From: Ridgeia piscesae
Lineage: Eukaryota; Annelida; Polychaeta; Sabellida; Siboglinidae
NCBI GenBank assembly: GCA_025642075.2
Contig: JAODUO010000043.1
Span: 367,501-431,500, forward strand
Reading direction: 5' to 3'
Length of the DNA: 64,000 nucleotides
Shown here: piece by piece, positions 49,468 to 63,700 of the stretch
Numbering within the stretch: position 1 is the first letter of the stretch
Layout: each line of letters opens with the position of its first letter
Made by a program: the position numbers and the translations under genes
The notes under the pieces: model-generated
Databases searched by the model: none
What the model was told of the DNA's origin: nothing
Seen by the model: only the letters and a program-made list of their open reading frames with translations

Positions 49468-49732
49468 AAGTCTCCACCAGTGGACTCAAGGGTACAACCC
49501 GCCATTTCCACATCACCCACCGCCATTGTACAAAGTCAGCCCGCCTCGCAGTCAAACTCAAGTGCCCTTACATCGTTTGCCTCATCCCCTGTCTTCACCC
49601 CTCACCCTCCGGTGACATCCCCCACCCCTGGGGTGACACGCACGATGCCTGGTTACCCCACCGACAGCATCCCCCCACTTCCATCTGCACTCGAACGCAC
49701 CATCAAGATCAAAAAGGGCACCGACCAGTTAG
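49468..49732 (+). CDS. MPDZ: Exon 14: linker and start of PDZ6
   Basis: Eighty-eight codons plus one base, acceptor TCTCTGTTTGCAG, donor GTGAGA, phase 0 in and 1 out. Residues 858-945. The first 70 residues are a Ser/Thr/Pro/Gln-rich linker. ALERTIKIKKGTDQL then gives strand A of PDZ6, and the split codon supplies the glycine of its binding loop. Splitting PDZ6 at the loop glycine joins perfectly to LTVETT in exon 15. Confidence 0.9.
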
Positions 49733-50339
49733 GTGAGAAACCATTGGGGTTGTCTTAAGTTGCCCCACAGATGAGGAATTTGAGAGTAAATCAGAGTGAC
49801 ACATTTTAAACTATGTATCATTACCCAGAGGAGTAAGTTAGGTGTGGTAATTATAATTAGCAGTAGGAGATTTGCTGAATAATTTGTCTTGAATGTGGAT
49901 AAGCATGCCAAAAATTAAATACCCTCTGCCATTAACCCAGCTAGCCTAAGCAAGAGGCTCTGATACATTTGAACCTTTCTGGTTATTTTGCATAAGAAGT
50001 TTGTTTTATACTGCAGTTTCTTTGTTGAATGCATTCTAAAAAGATTGATATGAACCCACATATTTGTAGCAGTAATTCGGTTTGGCAAGCAAATTTGTAT
50101 TTATGTATAAAAATACGATTGCTCTAGATCCATATGAAAATGAGATACTGTATCCCATTTTGATATATCATATAACAGGATTAAAAATATATATATATAT
50201 TGCACATATTATACAAGAAATGTTTTCCATGTGGCATGTCCATGGAAACAGTTTGGTGAGAATACTATGTATAGTTAGATTGAAGAGATGACGTTATGTG
50301 TAACCTTTGATGACGTTTGCTGCTTGTTTGTGACGCCAG
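49733..50339 (+). other. Intron 14
   Basis: A 607-base AT-rich intron inserted at the binding-loop glycine codon of PDZ6; nothing else recognisable. Confidence 0.85.
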
Positions 50340-50541
50340 GTCTGACGGTAGAGACGACTGACAAAGGTGTCAACGGTTGCATTGTGAAGACACTCAGCCC
50401 AAATGGTGCCGTAGCTAAGGACGGTCGCATCGTCGTTGGCGACTACATCCTGACGGTGAACAACGAAAGCATGCGACGCATCTCAAATGCTCAGGCACGT
50501 GCCATACTTCGTCGGGCCTGTTTACTTGGCACAGACATCAG
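50340..50541 (+). CDS. MPDZ: Exon 15: main part of PDZ6
   Basis: Sixty-six codons plus split codons, acceptor GACGCCAG, donor GTGAGT, phase 1 in and 2 out. Residues 946-1012. The loop reads L-G-L-T-V across the junction rather than GLGF. It continues with a short strand B-C turn, CIVKTLSPNGAVAKDGR, VVGDYILTVNNESM and helix B (SNAQARAILRRACLLGTDI). ARAILRR and the following TDI are characteristic of MPDZ-family PDZ6. The domain needs exon 16 for its last strand. Confidence 0.93.
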
Positions 50542-51824
50542 GTGAGTTGATGGTTGCTTCCTTTTCAATATTGTATCATCTTTAATGTTCATACTGTTAT
50601 ATACGAGGCACCTTCATGTAAGCATCCGTCTGGTTTACTTCATTCATTGCGTACTCTTGTAAAAAAAACTTATCCAGCTTCGATCGTCTAGTTCTGATGT
50701 ACTTTTTATCCTGAGAGTAGATATTAATATTGGGATTAGGGGTTTTTGTAGCTGCATTGACTCTTTGGAATATGTTTACTTTTAGTGTTAAATCTGTCAA
50801 AACTATTGCATAATTCCACTGTCAGTTAAAAACACCTTTGTAACCTTGCTAATCCACTATAGCTCTATGGCATGTTAATCCATTTGCCGACAATCCCCTG
50901 TAGCATCCAACCTTGATTTCCAAGGATTTAGGCGCAGTAGAATTTATTAATATTATCAGTCGTGAATGAATGCAAAAGAAGAATGTTCTAATTTCAGGCA
51001 AACACCTGTATACATACAAACATGCTTAAAACGTTATCATTATTTACCATAGCTGACATAAAATGGAATGATATCCCATTACATTAAAATCATCTGATAA
51101 CATAACCACTTTTCATAAAGAAAGGCTCAGTGACTTATTGTTTTGAAATTGCATTCTTGTCCCAAATCTTAGCCATCCATTCCTATCTCTAATCATTCTT
51201 TTGTGAATCCATCGTCATGATTTTGTCAAATGATTCTTGTTTGTTACACGATTGTAGAAGTATATTTTTATTGCTATAAAAAATAAATTACTATCTGAAA
51301 GGAATTTAAAATCCCCATGTGACTGTAAAATCTCCACACATGCAAATACAGTGTAGTGGATAAACAATTTAAGAAATCATAATAATAAAGTGACTATTAA
51401 TATAGATGGAATGTGAAGTCACAGTTTTATACAATAAATTATCTGTTTTATGTTATTGTAGTTGTTGTACATAGTTAACTTATAAAATTTCTTATTTGGA
51501 AGTAAAAATAATTGATATATAGCACAGCAGTAGTGTCTTGACTAGACACTTGTCAGGTTGTGTCTTTAGACACACCCTCCCAGCCCAAATCACCTTACCA
51601 CGCCACCAGTAGCTGGCCAGTCTCACTTGTCATAAGTTTTGGTAAACAAATAAATTATTCAGCATTTATTCAGCTGCTAAAGAAATGAATTTGATTCTGT
51701 GGTACTCATGTTTTTATGTATCCATTATAGGCAATTTTGTAGACAATAACAATGGTTTTTTGTAATTAAATTTTGTGTGTGAAATTTAGCTTTTTTACAT
51801 AATTTAAAAGATTTTTTATGTCAT

Positions 51825-51868
<44 letters not shown>

Positions 51869-52632
51869 TTTAATTAATTTAAGTTAATATGTGTTTATAT
51901 AATTTAAATGAAAAGATTTTACATAAATTAAATTTAAGGAATTAAATTTTAAATTTAATTTAATTTGATTTATTTTAATATTAGCACTAAAAAAATACAC
52001 GTTTGGAAAGATCATGTGTATAATATTACAGGTACTGGGTATATCTGTGCTAAAAGTGAAATAAAATACAATGTAGAATTTGTAATGATAACGTTCCCTA
52101 ACACAAAATGATTATTAAAAATATACCCTTATGTAACACCAAGAAATGGAATAAATGATGCACTGTTCTTAAAATTTGGTCAAATTAGGCAGATTTGGTT
52201 TCAAGGTCGTATCTGTCAAAGTGTGATGTGGATGATAACTAAATGTGCACTTTGGCATCTTCTTGGAAATCAGTCATGTGACATGTCACCAGCTACTCCC
52301 TGGGTATGCTCCCTGGGCCTGACCGCAGGCACACCTCACAGAGGTGACATTGATGAGTCTGCTGGGCCGAGACATGATAAACAGATCAATAAGGATAAGG
52401 TGTTGCAATTAACAGGAAATTATGATCGACTGGTGAGTCTATTAGTGTTGCCATTTCACACTGGCTGTTTTCAGTGTCGTTGCATCAGGGTAGACTCGAC
52501 CGCTGCCAGCGGTCAGTCGTCCACTTGTGGCACCGGTCAAGATGACCATTGATTATACTGATTACCTGCACCGTGTACTCATTTGTGTGTGCGTTTGCTG
52601 ACACTGTAGCCGTCGGTTCACGTCTGTTCCAG
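50542..52632 (+). other. Intron 15
   Basis: About 2.1 kb, AT-rich, with an AAT tract at 51826-51866. A pseudo-exon-like block at 52342-52432 was examined and rejected. Nothing else recognisable. Confidence 0.83.
51826..51866. repeat. AAT trinucleotide tract
   Basis: About 13 AAT units, then AT-rich sequence. Confidence 0.93.
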
Positions 52633-52737
52633 CGTCACCTATATTCCCGCGATGGACGCAGCTGTGCACCTTGAGTCGGCCATGATCGCCCTCAACGCCC
52701 AGGAGCCACCCGAAGCGAAGAATCAACTCTCGCCCAA
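52633..52737 (+). CDS. MPDZ: Exon 16: end of PDZ6 and short linker
   Basis: A 105-base exon between GTCTGTTCCAG and GTAGGT, phase 2 in and 2 out. Residues 1013-1047. It reads SVTYIPAMDAAVHLESAM and onward; the ITYxPA-like strand followed by a short helical stretch is what closes PDZ6 in this family. It was found by extending the frame from exon 15 and checking phase. Its length is divisible by three, so skipping would keep the frame but remove the last strand of PDZ6. Confidence 0.9.
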
Positions 52738-55679
52738 GTAGGTGTCCTTGCTAGCGTAGTCTGTCATGAGTCACACCACACAGTCGGTGGAAGTTATCAA
52801 CTTGACTTTGTGTGATTTTTGTCTGTAAAATCGATGTTACGATATGATAGAACGGCCGGTGGACTCTGATTGATCCACAGGTGGCGTAGGTTAATGAAAG
52901 GTAAGCAGGCGTGAGACAGTGTTTATTAGAGCCCCTACATCTGTGGTATTCTCGCAGTGTCCAGCAGGAACAAGGTGATTAGTATTGGTCATACGTAGCG
53001 GTGTACTTTGGAGAAATCCTAATTAATTCTGCTGCCTAGGGATGTCGAACGTAAGCTGGTTTGAGGAGTAAATTGGTTGAAATCATGAGGGCATCAGTGA
53101 TTCGATTATGTGGTAGCAGTTTGAATATGCTAATCTGACATCAAAGCTGAAGGGGTGTTTTTAATCTGATTGCAAACAAGATTAAATTAATGCATAATCT
53201 TTTTGTAATTGTAGCGTTGTGCAGTTCGGAATGAATATGAAATATGTGTTCAGTATTATTGATAACGATATCTTGTCATACTTAATGGTACGTTACTGTG
53301 TGTATTCTATATAGCATTTCCTCATTTTCATGTGACATGTTTGTGATGTTCGTCATGTCGTAATTTTTACAACACAGTGTAGCATTTTGTGAAAGACTGA
53401 CACGTTATTGGGTAAATTTTATTGATGCATCATTTTTAGAATTAATGAAAACAGTAGTTATAGTGATATTGGAATAGCTTTTGTATGGTATTTCAACTAC
53501 CTGGGTAGTGTGGGTTTCAGTGCTATTTGTCACTTTGATTATACCTCACATATATACAGTATTTTGATAACGTGCAAAATACAAATTATCAGGCTATTAT
53601 CAGTAAGATATACTGAGTAAATAGCACAGACGACTATGGTACTGGATCACTGTGAAAACAATATGTTCTATACAGTTGCCATCATGCATTTGCCAATGGT
53701 TTTGTTTCTGCCTCAGTTTCACCTTTAGAATAAGGTAGGGAGCGTTGCAGTTATCATTGCTGTTAGCTACCCTGTGTCTAGCTTGTGTTCTGTTATAGAC
53801 GAGCGATGTGTCTGCATGTATATGTGTCATCAAACGTTAACCCTTTCCCCTCAGCTAGTTAGGTTGTTCTGCGGGCTTCGAGTAAGTGTCATAGCATGAA
53901 TTGGTCTGCTGACGAACCAGTAAGACGTGTAAACCAGCTCGGTAGATTTGAGTAGTTAACATTTGTGAACTACTGTCCAATTATATAGCAAAATGAAGTT
54001 GACTAATTAGTATACCTTCTTAATGTGTATCTACCAGAATGATGGCAACAGCAATGAAGTAAACAAAGTAAATTATAGGAGAAGATGTGTAAGAATTTAA
54101 ATGAAGACCATTTAATTTCACATATTTCAGATATCTCTATGACATTGTTTTATAAAGAGAAACCTGTAAAACAGCCACAAATCGAAAACTAGCATCGTTG
54201 GAATGTTTGATAATTTGTAGAGAATAAGTTAGTTTTCAGATAACTTTTATCACCATTTTTTACCACATGGTAAAGATGTTAACAATGCACACGTGTTAGG
54301 TGTAGTGTGAGGTATACTACACCTGGGGTGTTATAAATGACCCTTTTAAACAATGTTACAGGTGAGAAGATACTGTTTCAAGGTAGCTTTATCAGTGAGT
54401 GTTATGTTCAGTGCGCTGTCAATGAATTCTTGTGCACTGATCTATGAAAGTAATGGTAACATATAGAGGATACAGAACACATCTGTCAGTCCAAATTTGC
54501 TATTTAAAGTCATGTGAGATTCTCAAAAGAATAAAAAGACCCAAAATTATTGGTTGCTTTATGATGTTTTGGCATAATGTGATAAGTCATTGTTTCTTCA
54601 AAATTTGGCCTAACCCAGCTTTGTGTCACCTACAGAGACTGGCCTTCTTTCTGGCACTGCACTGCCCTGAGGTCTTGTGATCAGGAACTGATCAAGTTAC
54701 TATGTTTTTATGCAGGCATGGAATATAAATCATGGAACTCATTCCAGAGTAATCAGATCCAACATCTAAAAAATTAAACTAAATGAGCAACTATGCTCAG
54801 TGGCAGGATGCGTCCGTAGGACAGTTTGCTTGTCAGAATACAGATGTACACATACACTGTGGATACAGAGAGAGGCTTAAAACAGCTGAAGGACCTGTTG
54901 TGTTTTAGCACAACATCTGGTGTGTTCCAGGCTTGTATATGTCCTGTTATTGTACAGTCTCCTGTCAGCATCATCTAGGAACTGTGGCTGTGTCCCCCTC
55001 AAACCCGCTAGAAGACTGCATGCATGTCTCACCACATAGAACTCCCTACAAGAACACTCCATTTTCCCATCAAGTACATATTTAATTTAACCTTTCTGCT
55101 ACAGACTATTGTGGGGAACAGTGAGAGACATATTTGGGAGACTCTTATGGCAGGTTAGGGCTCAACTGCAGTCACTCATTTCTGAAATGCAGTTATTTCA
55201 AAAACCAATTACAGTCCATTCTTGCTAAAATTACACTGGTTATTTATACTTATTAAGCCTAGTCAAAACTCAATTAAAAGTCAGGCTTCAAATAATTCGT
55301 TACAGTTACATACAACGCAGTTGTAACCAAATAGAGTTTAAACAATTGTGTCATGTAGTACCTTTTGTAATGGTAACATTTTTCAATGAGAATTGGTTAC
55401 AGAAACTCAATCCTGTCGATTGACTGTAATCTTTATAGATACAATGAGCTACAACAAAAACAAATGTAACACAAATTACTATACATTAGTATAGGTATTA
55501 ACAAGATATGTCAACATCATTACGACATATAATCTTACAGGGTAACATTTACCCCAAAGTAGTACACCATGGGGTGCTGTTGCTGGGGACTGTTTGGTTG
55601 TGGGCTTCCCATTCCCCCTCCCTGCGTCTGTGTGTCAGGCTTGGGTTGTCCGTCCGACACCCTCATTATGTTGTCCGTC

Positions 55680-55745
55680 CGATGCCCTCATTGTGTTGTC
55701 CGTCCGTCCGTCCGTCCGTCCGTCCGTCCGTCCGTCCGTCCGTCC
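55680..55745 (+). repeat. CCGT tetranucleotide tract
   Basis: About 12 CCGT/GTCC units, flanked by partial repeats of GATGCCCTCATT. Confidence 0.92.
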
Positions 55746-56974
55746 GATGCCCTCATTGTCCTGTCCGTCCGACGCCCTCATTACCACCTGGCTTACTGTT
55801 GTTCTGCTTTTCTTCGTACGCTTCGTCGTCAGGATATTTCCAAAGTACTATCGGTAAGCGACTGGTCGGTTCGTGCAGCAACGTTACGTTCTGTTGTCAG
55901 CGTTCAGTGTCTCGTGTGACTTGTGCTTAGCTTCCTCTGCCGCTTATGTTTCGGAGCTGATGCGGTCCTGGCAGTGGTGGGTCTGAGCAGTGCCACCTTT
56001 GTCCCAGGATATACCAGATTTACAGTGAAAAGAATTACGTCAACTTCTTTTTTGCTTTGTTTCTATGGATGGAATGTTTGATTTGATTAGGCTTTCCACA
56101 GAAATTGAATGTGAAAACATGAACGTTTTCACAGCAACAATGTTTTGTTTGGTTTATCATTCCACGGAAATTGTAAATGGAAATGTTATCAAATGAAGAC
56201 AATTAATTTGATTGATCATTCCACAGAAATTATATGTCTAAACCAGTGCATTTTAATAATTTTGCCTTTCCCAATTGAATGAATTTTAGTTAAAAATAAC
56301 TGTAAATGTAAGTAAGATGGATGGATTTATGGATTATGGATTTATTTTTAAGCAGCAAATGCCCAGTGAAGCACTGTCAGCCCCCACTGTCAGTTCCACC
56401 AGCTCACCCTCTTGTTGTGTGGGGTAGCTGCTGTCAGTATGAGTTGTTGAGCTATCCTCTAACCTGTGCTAGAGTTGTGGGTGAGTAGGTAGCAAGCATG
56501 TGTTGTTGTTGTCTGTGAGGGTGTGTTCAGAGGCTGACACCATCTGCGTTGTGACAACGCACAACCATGATTTGATTTGGATGGCTGAAATTTTGGTGAC
56601 ACTCAAATGTTAGCTTCTTGCTGTGTATGTTTAGCATTTTCAGCCGAATACTGATGCTGTTTTTTTGATGATATACTTTCGTTTCTCACAGGAGTTGGTG
56701 TGAAGTTTTGTTTCTTGTTGTGGCAGTGTGAGAGATGTGATTGTTGTGTGTGTTTGGTGTGAGTACTAAGGTTTGTTGAGTGTCGCTGAGGAAAGTGAAT
56801 GGTGGGCTGCCCTTGTTTGTTAAGCCCGTGATCTGCTATGAATGTATAACAGTGCTAGGGTTACAGGTGTTTCACAGGTCACAATCAAAGTTGTACAAAT
56901 TTAATTGCTAGTTTCAGTCAACTCAGACAGCTCGTCTTACAATGCACAATGATACACAGGTGTAGTATTCAACC

Positions 56975-57310
56975 TGGATAATAGCAAATTTACTACATTT
57001 TCCTTACTATATATTTCTGCTGCTTTTGATACAACTGATTATTAAATTGATCTACACCACTTAATCAAACACTTGGGAATTTCTGATACAGACCTTAAGT
57101 GATTTAGTTTGTCTAGTCAGCCATATCTGGCTCACTATCTTGTCTTAAAAATCTTCATTTTGGAGTTCCACAAGGATCTTATCTAAACTCTTACCATCAC
57201 TACCCTAGTTAAACAGTTGCTCTGGCTTCCAGTTGTATATAGTTCAATCAAATTGACATTAGCTACTGTTACATCATACAGTGAAGTATGGACGAGTAAT
57301 AATCTCTTTG
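56975..57310 (+). mobile_element. Degraded LINE (L2/CR1-like) fragment, internally deleted
   Basis: FSAAFDTTDY, HLIKHLGISDTDLK, FGVPQGSYL and VKQLLWLPVVYSSIKLTL follow each other in the order expected for a non-LTR reverse transcriptase. The catalytic FADD part between the last two is missing and there are stops. Confidence 0.72.
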
Positions 57311-57424
57311 CCGAGCCATTGTTGAGAGTTATTTTTGGTTTGTTTGGTCCATATTTTAAAATATCATTTGTGTATCTTGTATGTGCCATGGAAGTAAGAG
57401 AGGCTGGATTAAATATATATATAC

Positions 57425-57671
<247 letters not shown>

Positions 57672-57827
57672 TGCACAAACATTTGTACAACGTTCTACAT
57701 ATGTATATACAATGTATATACACTGTACACATATGTATACTATTTCTACATACAATATATCAACCTTTGAGCACTCTCTACCAGTAACTCCACATGCCCC
57801 TGTGTGACTCGATGTTGTCTATTCCAG

Positions 57828-58084
57828 CTCAACGTTACTGCAGCCTGGTGCTGACCAGTCCAGTGGTCAGTCAGCATACAGCCTGCAGGGAGGACGGTCA
57901 GCTTCAGACAAGGCACCAGGTCAGACAGACCAGGTGACTGTCGATGCTGATGACATTCGCGTGCCGGGGTCGCTGGCGTCAGGTGTCATGACAGGCAAGA
58001 CAGCGACGCTGGACTCCTGGGGACAGCCACGCCTTGTGGAGATTCACAGACAAGAGGGAGAGAACCTTGGCATCAGTATAGTGG
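57828..58084 (+). CDS. MPDZ: Exon 17: linker and start of PDZ7
   Basis: Eighty-five codons plus split codons, acceptor GTCTATTCCAG, donor GTGAGT, phase 2 in and 1 out. Residues 1048-1133. A Ser/Gly/Gln/Ala-rich linker is followed by PRLVEIHRQEGENLGISIVG, the first strand and binding loop of PDZ7. The exon stops in the middle of the domain, so at least one further exon must lie downstream; none is seen before 64000. From donor position +4 the intron is tandem-repeat sequence (agtacaaacag and onward). Confidence 0.93.
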
Positions 58085-58087
58085 GTG

Positions 58088-59750
<1,663 letters not shown>

Positions 59751-60009
59751 CATAGATCCTGACTGCCCCATAGCAGCACATGCACCACAGAAAAGCATGT
59801 CACATTGCAGTACATTGTAGCAGTTGGCAGCACAGCATCTGTCACAGCATGGCACATCACAGCATATCACAACACATCACATCAGAACATATCAGAACAC
59901 ATCATTGTATGTAACAGCACATCACAACATAACACATGACATTAAAGCACAACACTGCACATCACTGGCATACAGCACATCAGCTCATGAACCTCTCCCT
60001 GGCTGCACA

Positions 60010-62150
60010 TAGCCTCCTCTACCCTCGTTGGCTTCAGCCTCCTCTACCCTCGTTGGCTTCAGCCTCCTCTACCCTCCCTGGCTTCAGCCTCCTCTACCCT
60101 CCCTGGCTGCAGCCTCCTCTACCCTCGTTGGCTTCAGCCTCCTCTACCCTCGTTGGCTTCAGCCTCCTCTACCCTCCCTGGCTTCAGCCTCCTCTACCCT
60201 CCCTGGCTGCAGCCTCCTCTACCCTCCCTGGCTTCAGCCTCCTCTACCCTCGCTGGCTTCAGCCTCCTCTACCCTCCCTGGCTTCAGCCTCCTCTACCCT
60301 CCTTGGTGCAGCCTCCTCTACCCTCCCTGGCTTCAGCCTCCTCTACCCTCCCTGGCTGCAGCCTCCTCTACCCTCCCTGGCTTCAGCCTCCTCTACCCTC
60401 CTTGGTTCAGCCTCCTCTACCCTCCCTGGCTTCAGCCTCTACCCTCGCCCAGCTCCTCTACCCTCCCTGGCTTCAGCCTCCTCTACCCTCCCTGGCTTCA
60501 GCCTCCTCTACCCTCCCTGGCTTCAGCCTCCTCTACCCCCCCCCTGGCTGCAGCCTCCTCTACCCTCCCTGGCTTCAGCCTCCTCTACCCTCCCTGGCTT
60601 CAGCCTCCTCTACCCTCCCTGGCTGCAGCCTCCTCTACCCTCCCTGGCTGCAGCCTCCTCTACCCTCCCTGGCTGCAGCCTCCTCTACCCTCCCTGGCTT
60701 CAGCCTCCTCTACCCTCCCTGGCTGCAGCCTCCTCTACCCTCCCTGGCTTCAGCCTCCTCTACCCTCCCTGGCTGCAGCCTCCTCTACCCTCCCTGGCTT
60801 CAGCCTCCTCTACCCTCCCTGGCTTCAGCCTCCTCTACCCTCCCTGGCTTCAGCCTCCTCTACCCTCCCTGGCTGCAGCCTCCTCTACCCTCCCTGGCTT
60901 CAGCCTCCTCTACCCTCGTTGGCTTCAGCCTCCTCTACCCTCCCTGGCTTCAGCCTCCTCTACCCTCCCTGGCTTCAGCCTCCTCTACCCTCCCTGGCTG
61001 CAGCCTCCTCTACCCTCCCTGGCTTCAGCCTCCTCTACCCTCCCTGGCTGCAGCCTCCTCTACCCTCCCTGGCTTCAGCCTCCTCTACCCTCCCTGGCTG
61101 CAGCCTCCTCTACCCTCCCTGGCTTCAGCCTCCTCTACCCTCCCTGGCTTCAGCCTCCTCTACCCTCCCTGGCTTCAGCCTCCTCTACCCTCCCTGGCTT
61201 CAGCCTCCTCTACCCTCCCTGGCTTCAGCCTCCTCTACCCTCCCTGGCTGCAGCCTCCTCTACCCTCCCTGGCTTCAGCCTCCTCTACCCTCCCTGGCTT
61301 CAGCCTCCTCTACCCTCCCTGGCTTCAGCCTCCTCTACCCTCCCTGGCTTCAGCCTCCTCTACCCTCCCTGGCTTCAGCCTCCTCTACCCTCCCTGGCTG
61401 CAGCCTCCTCTACCCTCCCTGGCTGCAGCCTCCTCTACCCTCCCTGGCTGCAGCCTCCTCTACCCTCCCTGGCTGCAGCCTCCTCTACCCTCCCTGGCTT
61501 CAGCCTCCTCTACCCTCCCTGGCTTCAGCCTCCTCTACCCTCCCTGGCTTCAGCCTCCTCTACCCTCCCTGGCTTCAGCCTCCTCTACCCTCCCTGGCTT
61601 CATCCTCCTCTACCCTCCCTGGCTTCAGCCTCCTCTACCCTCCCTGGCTTCAGCCTCCTCTACCCTCCCTGGCTTCAGCCTCCTCTACCCTCCCTGGCTT
61701 CAGCCTCCTCTACCCTCCCTGGCTGCAGCCTCCTCTACCCTCCCTGGCTGCAGCCTCCTCTACCCTCCCTGGCTTCAGCCTCCTCTACCCTCCCTGGCTG
61801 CAGCCTCCTCTACCCTCCCTGGCTGCAGCCTCCTCTACCCTCCCTGGCTGCAGCCTCCTCTACCCTCCCTGGCTTCAGCCTCCTCTACCCTCCCTGGCTG
61901 CAGCCTCCTCTACCCTCCCTGGCTTCAGCCTCCTCTACCCTCCCTGGCTGCAGCCTCCTCTACCCTCCCTGGCTTCAGCCTCTACCCTCCCTGGCTGCAG
62001 CCTCCTCTACCCTCCCTGGCTTCAGCCTCCTCTACCCTCCCTGGCTGCAGCCTCCTCTACCCTCCCTGGCTTCAGCCTCCTCTACACTCGCTGGCTGCAG
62101 CCTCCTCTACCCTCCCTGGCTTCAGCCTCCTCTACCCTCGCTGGCTGCCC
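60010..62150 (+). repeat. 25-bp minisatellite, about 85 copies
   Basis: The unit contains CCTCCTCTACCCTCCCTGGC followed by TTCAG or TGCAG. The two variants intermix; a GTTGG variant is common at the left end. The + strand is pyrimidine-rich and without stops in any of the three frames, giving three open frames of about 680-760 codons. No splice or start context supports translation. Confidence 0.96.
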
Positions 62151-63299
62151 CTTTACTTGACACATCATTTATCAGTGTAATGTCATTCAGAACATGGATC
62201 AGTGATCGGTGATCGGTGATCAGTGACAGAACAGTTGGCTTGAGTATGTGTAAAAAAATGGTATCTCAAATAAGTAAAGCCAATATAACTGGCAACAATA
62301 CCTTATGTTCTAACTGAATATCTAACTAACTAACTAAGTAGAGACCAGTGTCCAGATGCATTGATTTGTAGTTAATATTACTCAGTATGCCGAATAAGAC
62401 AGGAAATAGTCAAAGTGTTGTTGATTGCTAAATAATGAGATACATCATGAAGTTATTATTAATTCATCTCCAGCATCAAGGCTTATTTTGTTACTCTGAC
62501 TTCATTTAATGTAGTAAGGATAACTCGTTAATAAAGCTTTGTCATTACGTAATAAACTATTGACATGATGGCCCTCTAATAATTTATGTTACACTATACT
62601 TGTAATAATTAGTATGTATTTTAAACTTGTCTGTTATTTGTCTTCCACCTTAGATTCCTCGCTAATCCATCCATCTATTGACAACTTGATTACTGTTTAT
62701 CAATGCTGGGATTGATCAATCCTTCTGCCTTCATGTGTTAGTCTTTTTCAAGGATTTTAGTGCCAAATAACTTACCATAACTTATTGTTGGTATTATTAT
62801 CATTTTAATTAGATTCAATCTGTCAGTATTATTTTTGATACCTTAACATATATTTCACTTGATCTAAAATTGATATGTGAATGTTTTAATATTGCAGGTC
62901 CCCTCTAAATGACCAGAGTGACTAGGGTTATAGTGCAGACGGATGCTCTTATTACTGTTGTTTTGGTTACTATGGCTACATGTAAAGATGTAGAAATGCC
63001 ATGTTGGTACATGTTGGTAGATGAATCTGGATGGAAGATGTCTAGTTCTGCTAACACATGTGGACACTTAGGGCCTGTGACATGATGGTATTATTGCCTG
63101 GTCCGACTGGTACATTGTGCTGAAGTAATGAGATAATGGCTGTAATGGGAGGTAATGACAGAGCCACACAGAGACAGCAGCACTGGCCCCAGTAGCTGTG
63201 CCATTGTTTCCCAGTGCTAATGGGGCCACTCACATAGGCTGGCCACTTGAGCCAGCTCATCTTGTTAGCTGAGAGCATCATGTGAAGAACTAACTTGAC

Positions 63300-63493
63300 A
63301 CACGAATTCATGCATGCATGCACACAAGATGCAACAATACACGTGGGACATATGCACACATACACACATGGCTGTTAGGTGCACACAGTTGTGCATATAT
63401 GTGTGTGTTGTGTGTGTATGTGTGCGTGTCTGTGTTGTGCATGTATGTGTGTTGTGTGTGTTTGTGATGTATGTGTGTGTGTGTGTGCATGCA

Positions 63494-63533
<40 letters not shown>

Positions 63534-63700
63534 TGTTTGTGTGCATTGACATACACTCCAAGCATCCATATATACACACTTGCTTGCAATCATGCACATG
63601 CATACACACGCGCATGCACGCACGCACCCACCCATGCACCCACGCATGCACGCACGCACGCACGCACACACTCACACACTACACCTGGACTTCAGCCTGT
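63300..63700. repeat. ATGC, GTGC and ACGC microsatellites
   Basis: Dispersed GCAT units, a GTGC run (63488-63535) and ACGC units (63610-63668). Confidence 0.92.

Noticed and set aside
52342..52432. Candidate cassette exon in intron 15 with acceptor CTCACAG and donor GTGAGT
   Set aside because: Its length would be 91 or 89 bases, which shifts the frame of exon 16, and the peptide matches no MPDZ-family stretch.
59936..62212. Open frames of 675-758 codons on the + strand
   Set aside because: They are the 25-bp minisatellite read in three frames; no domain, start context or splicing supports a gene.
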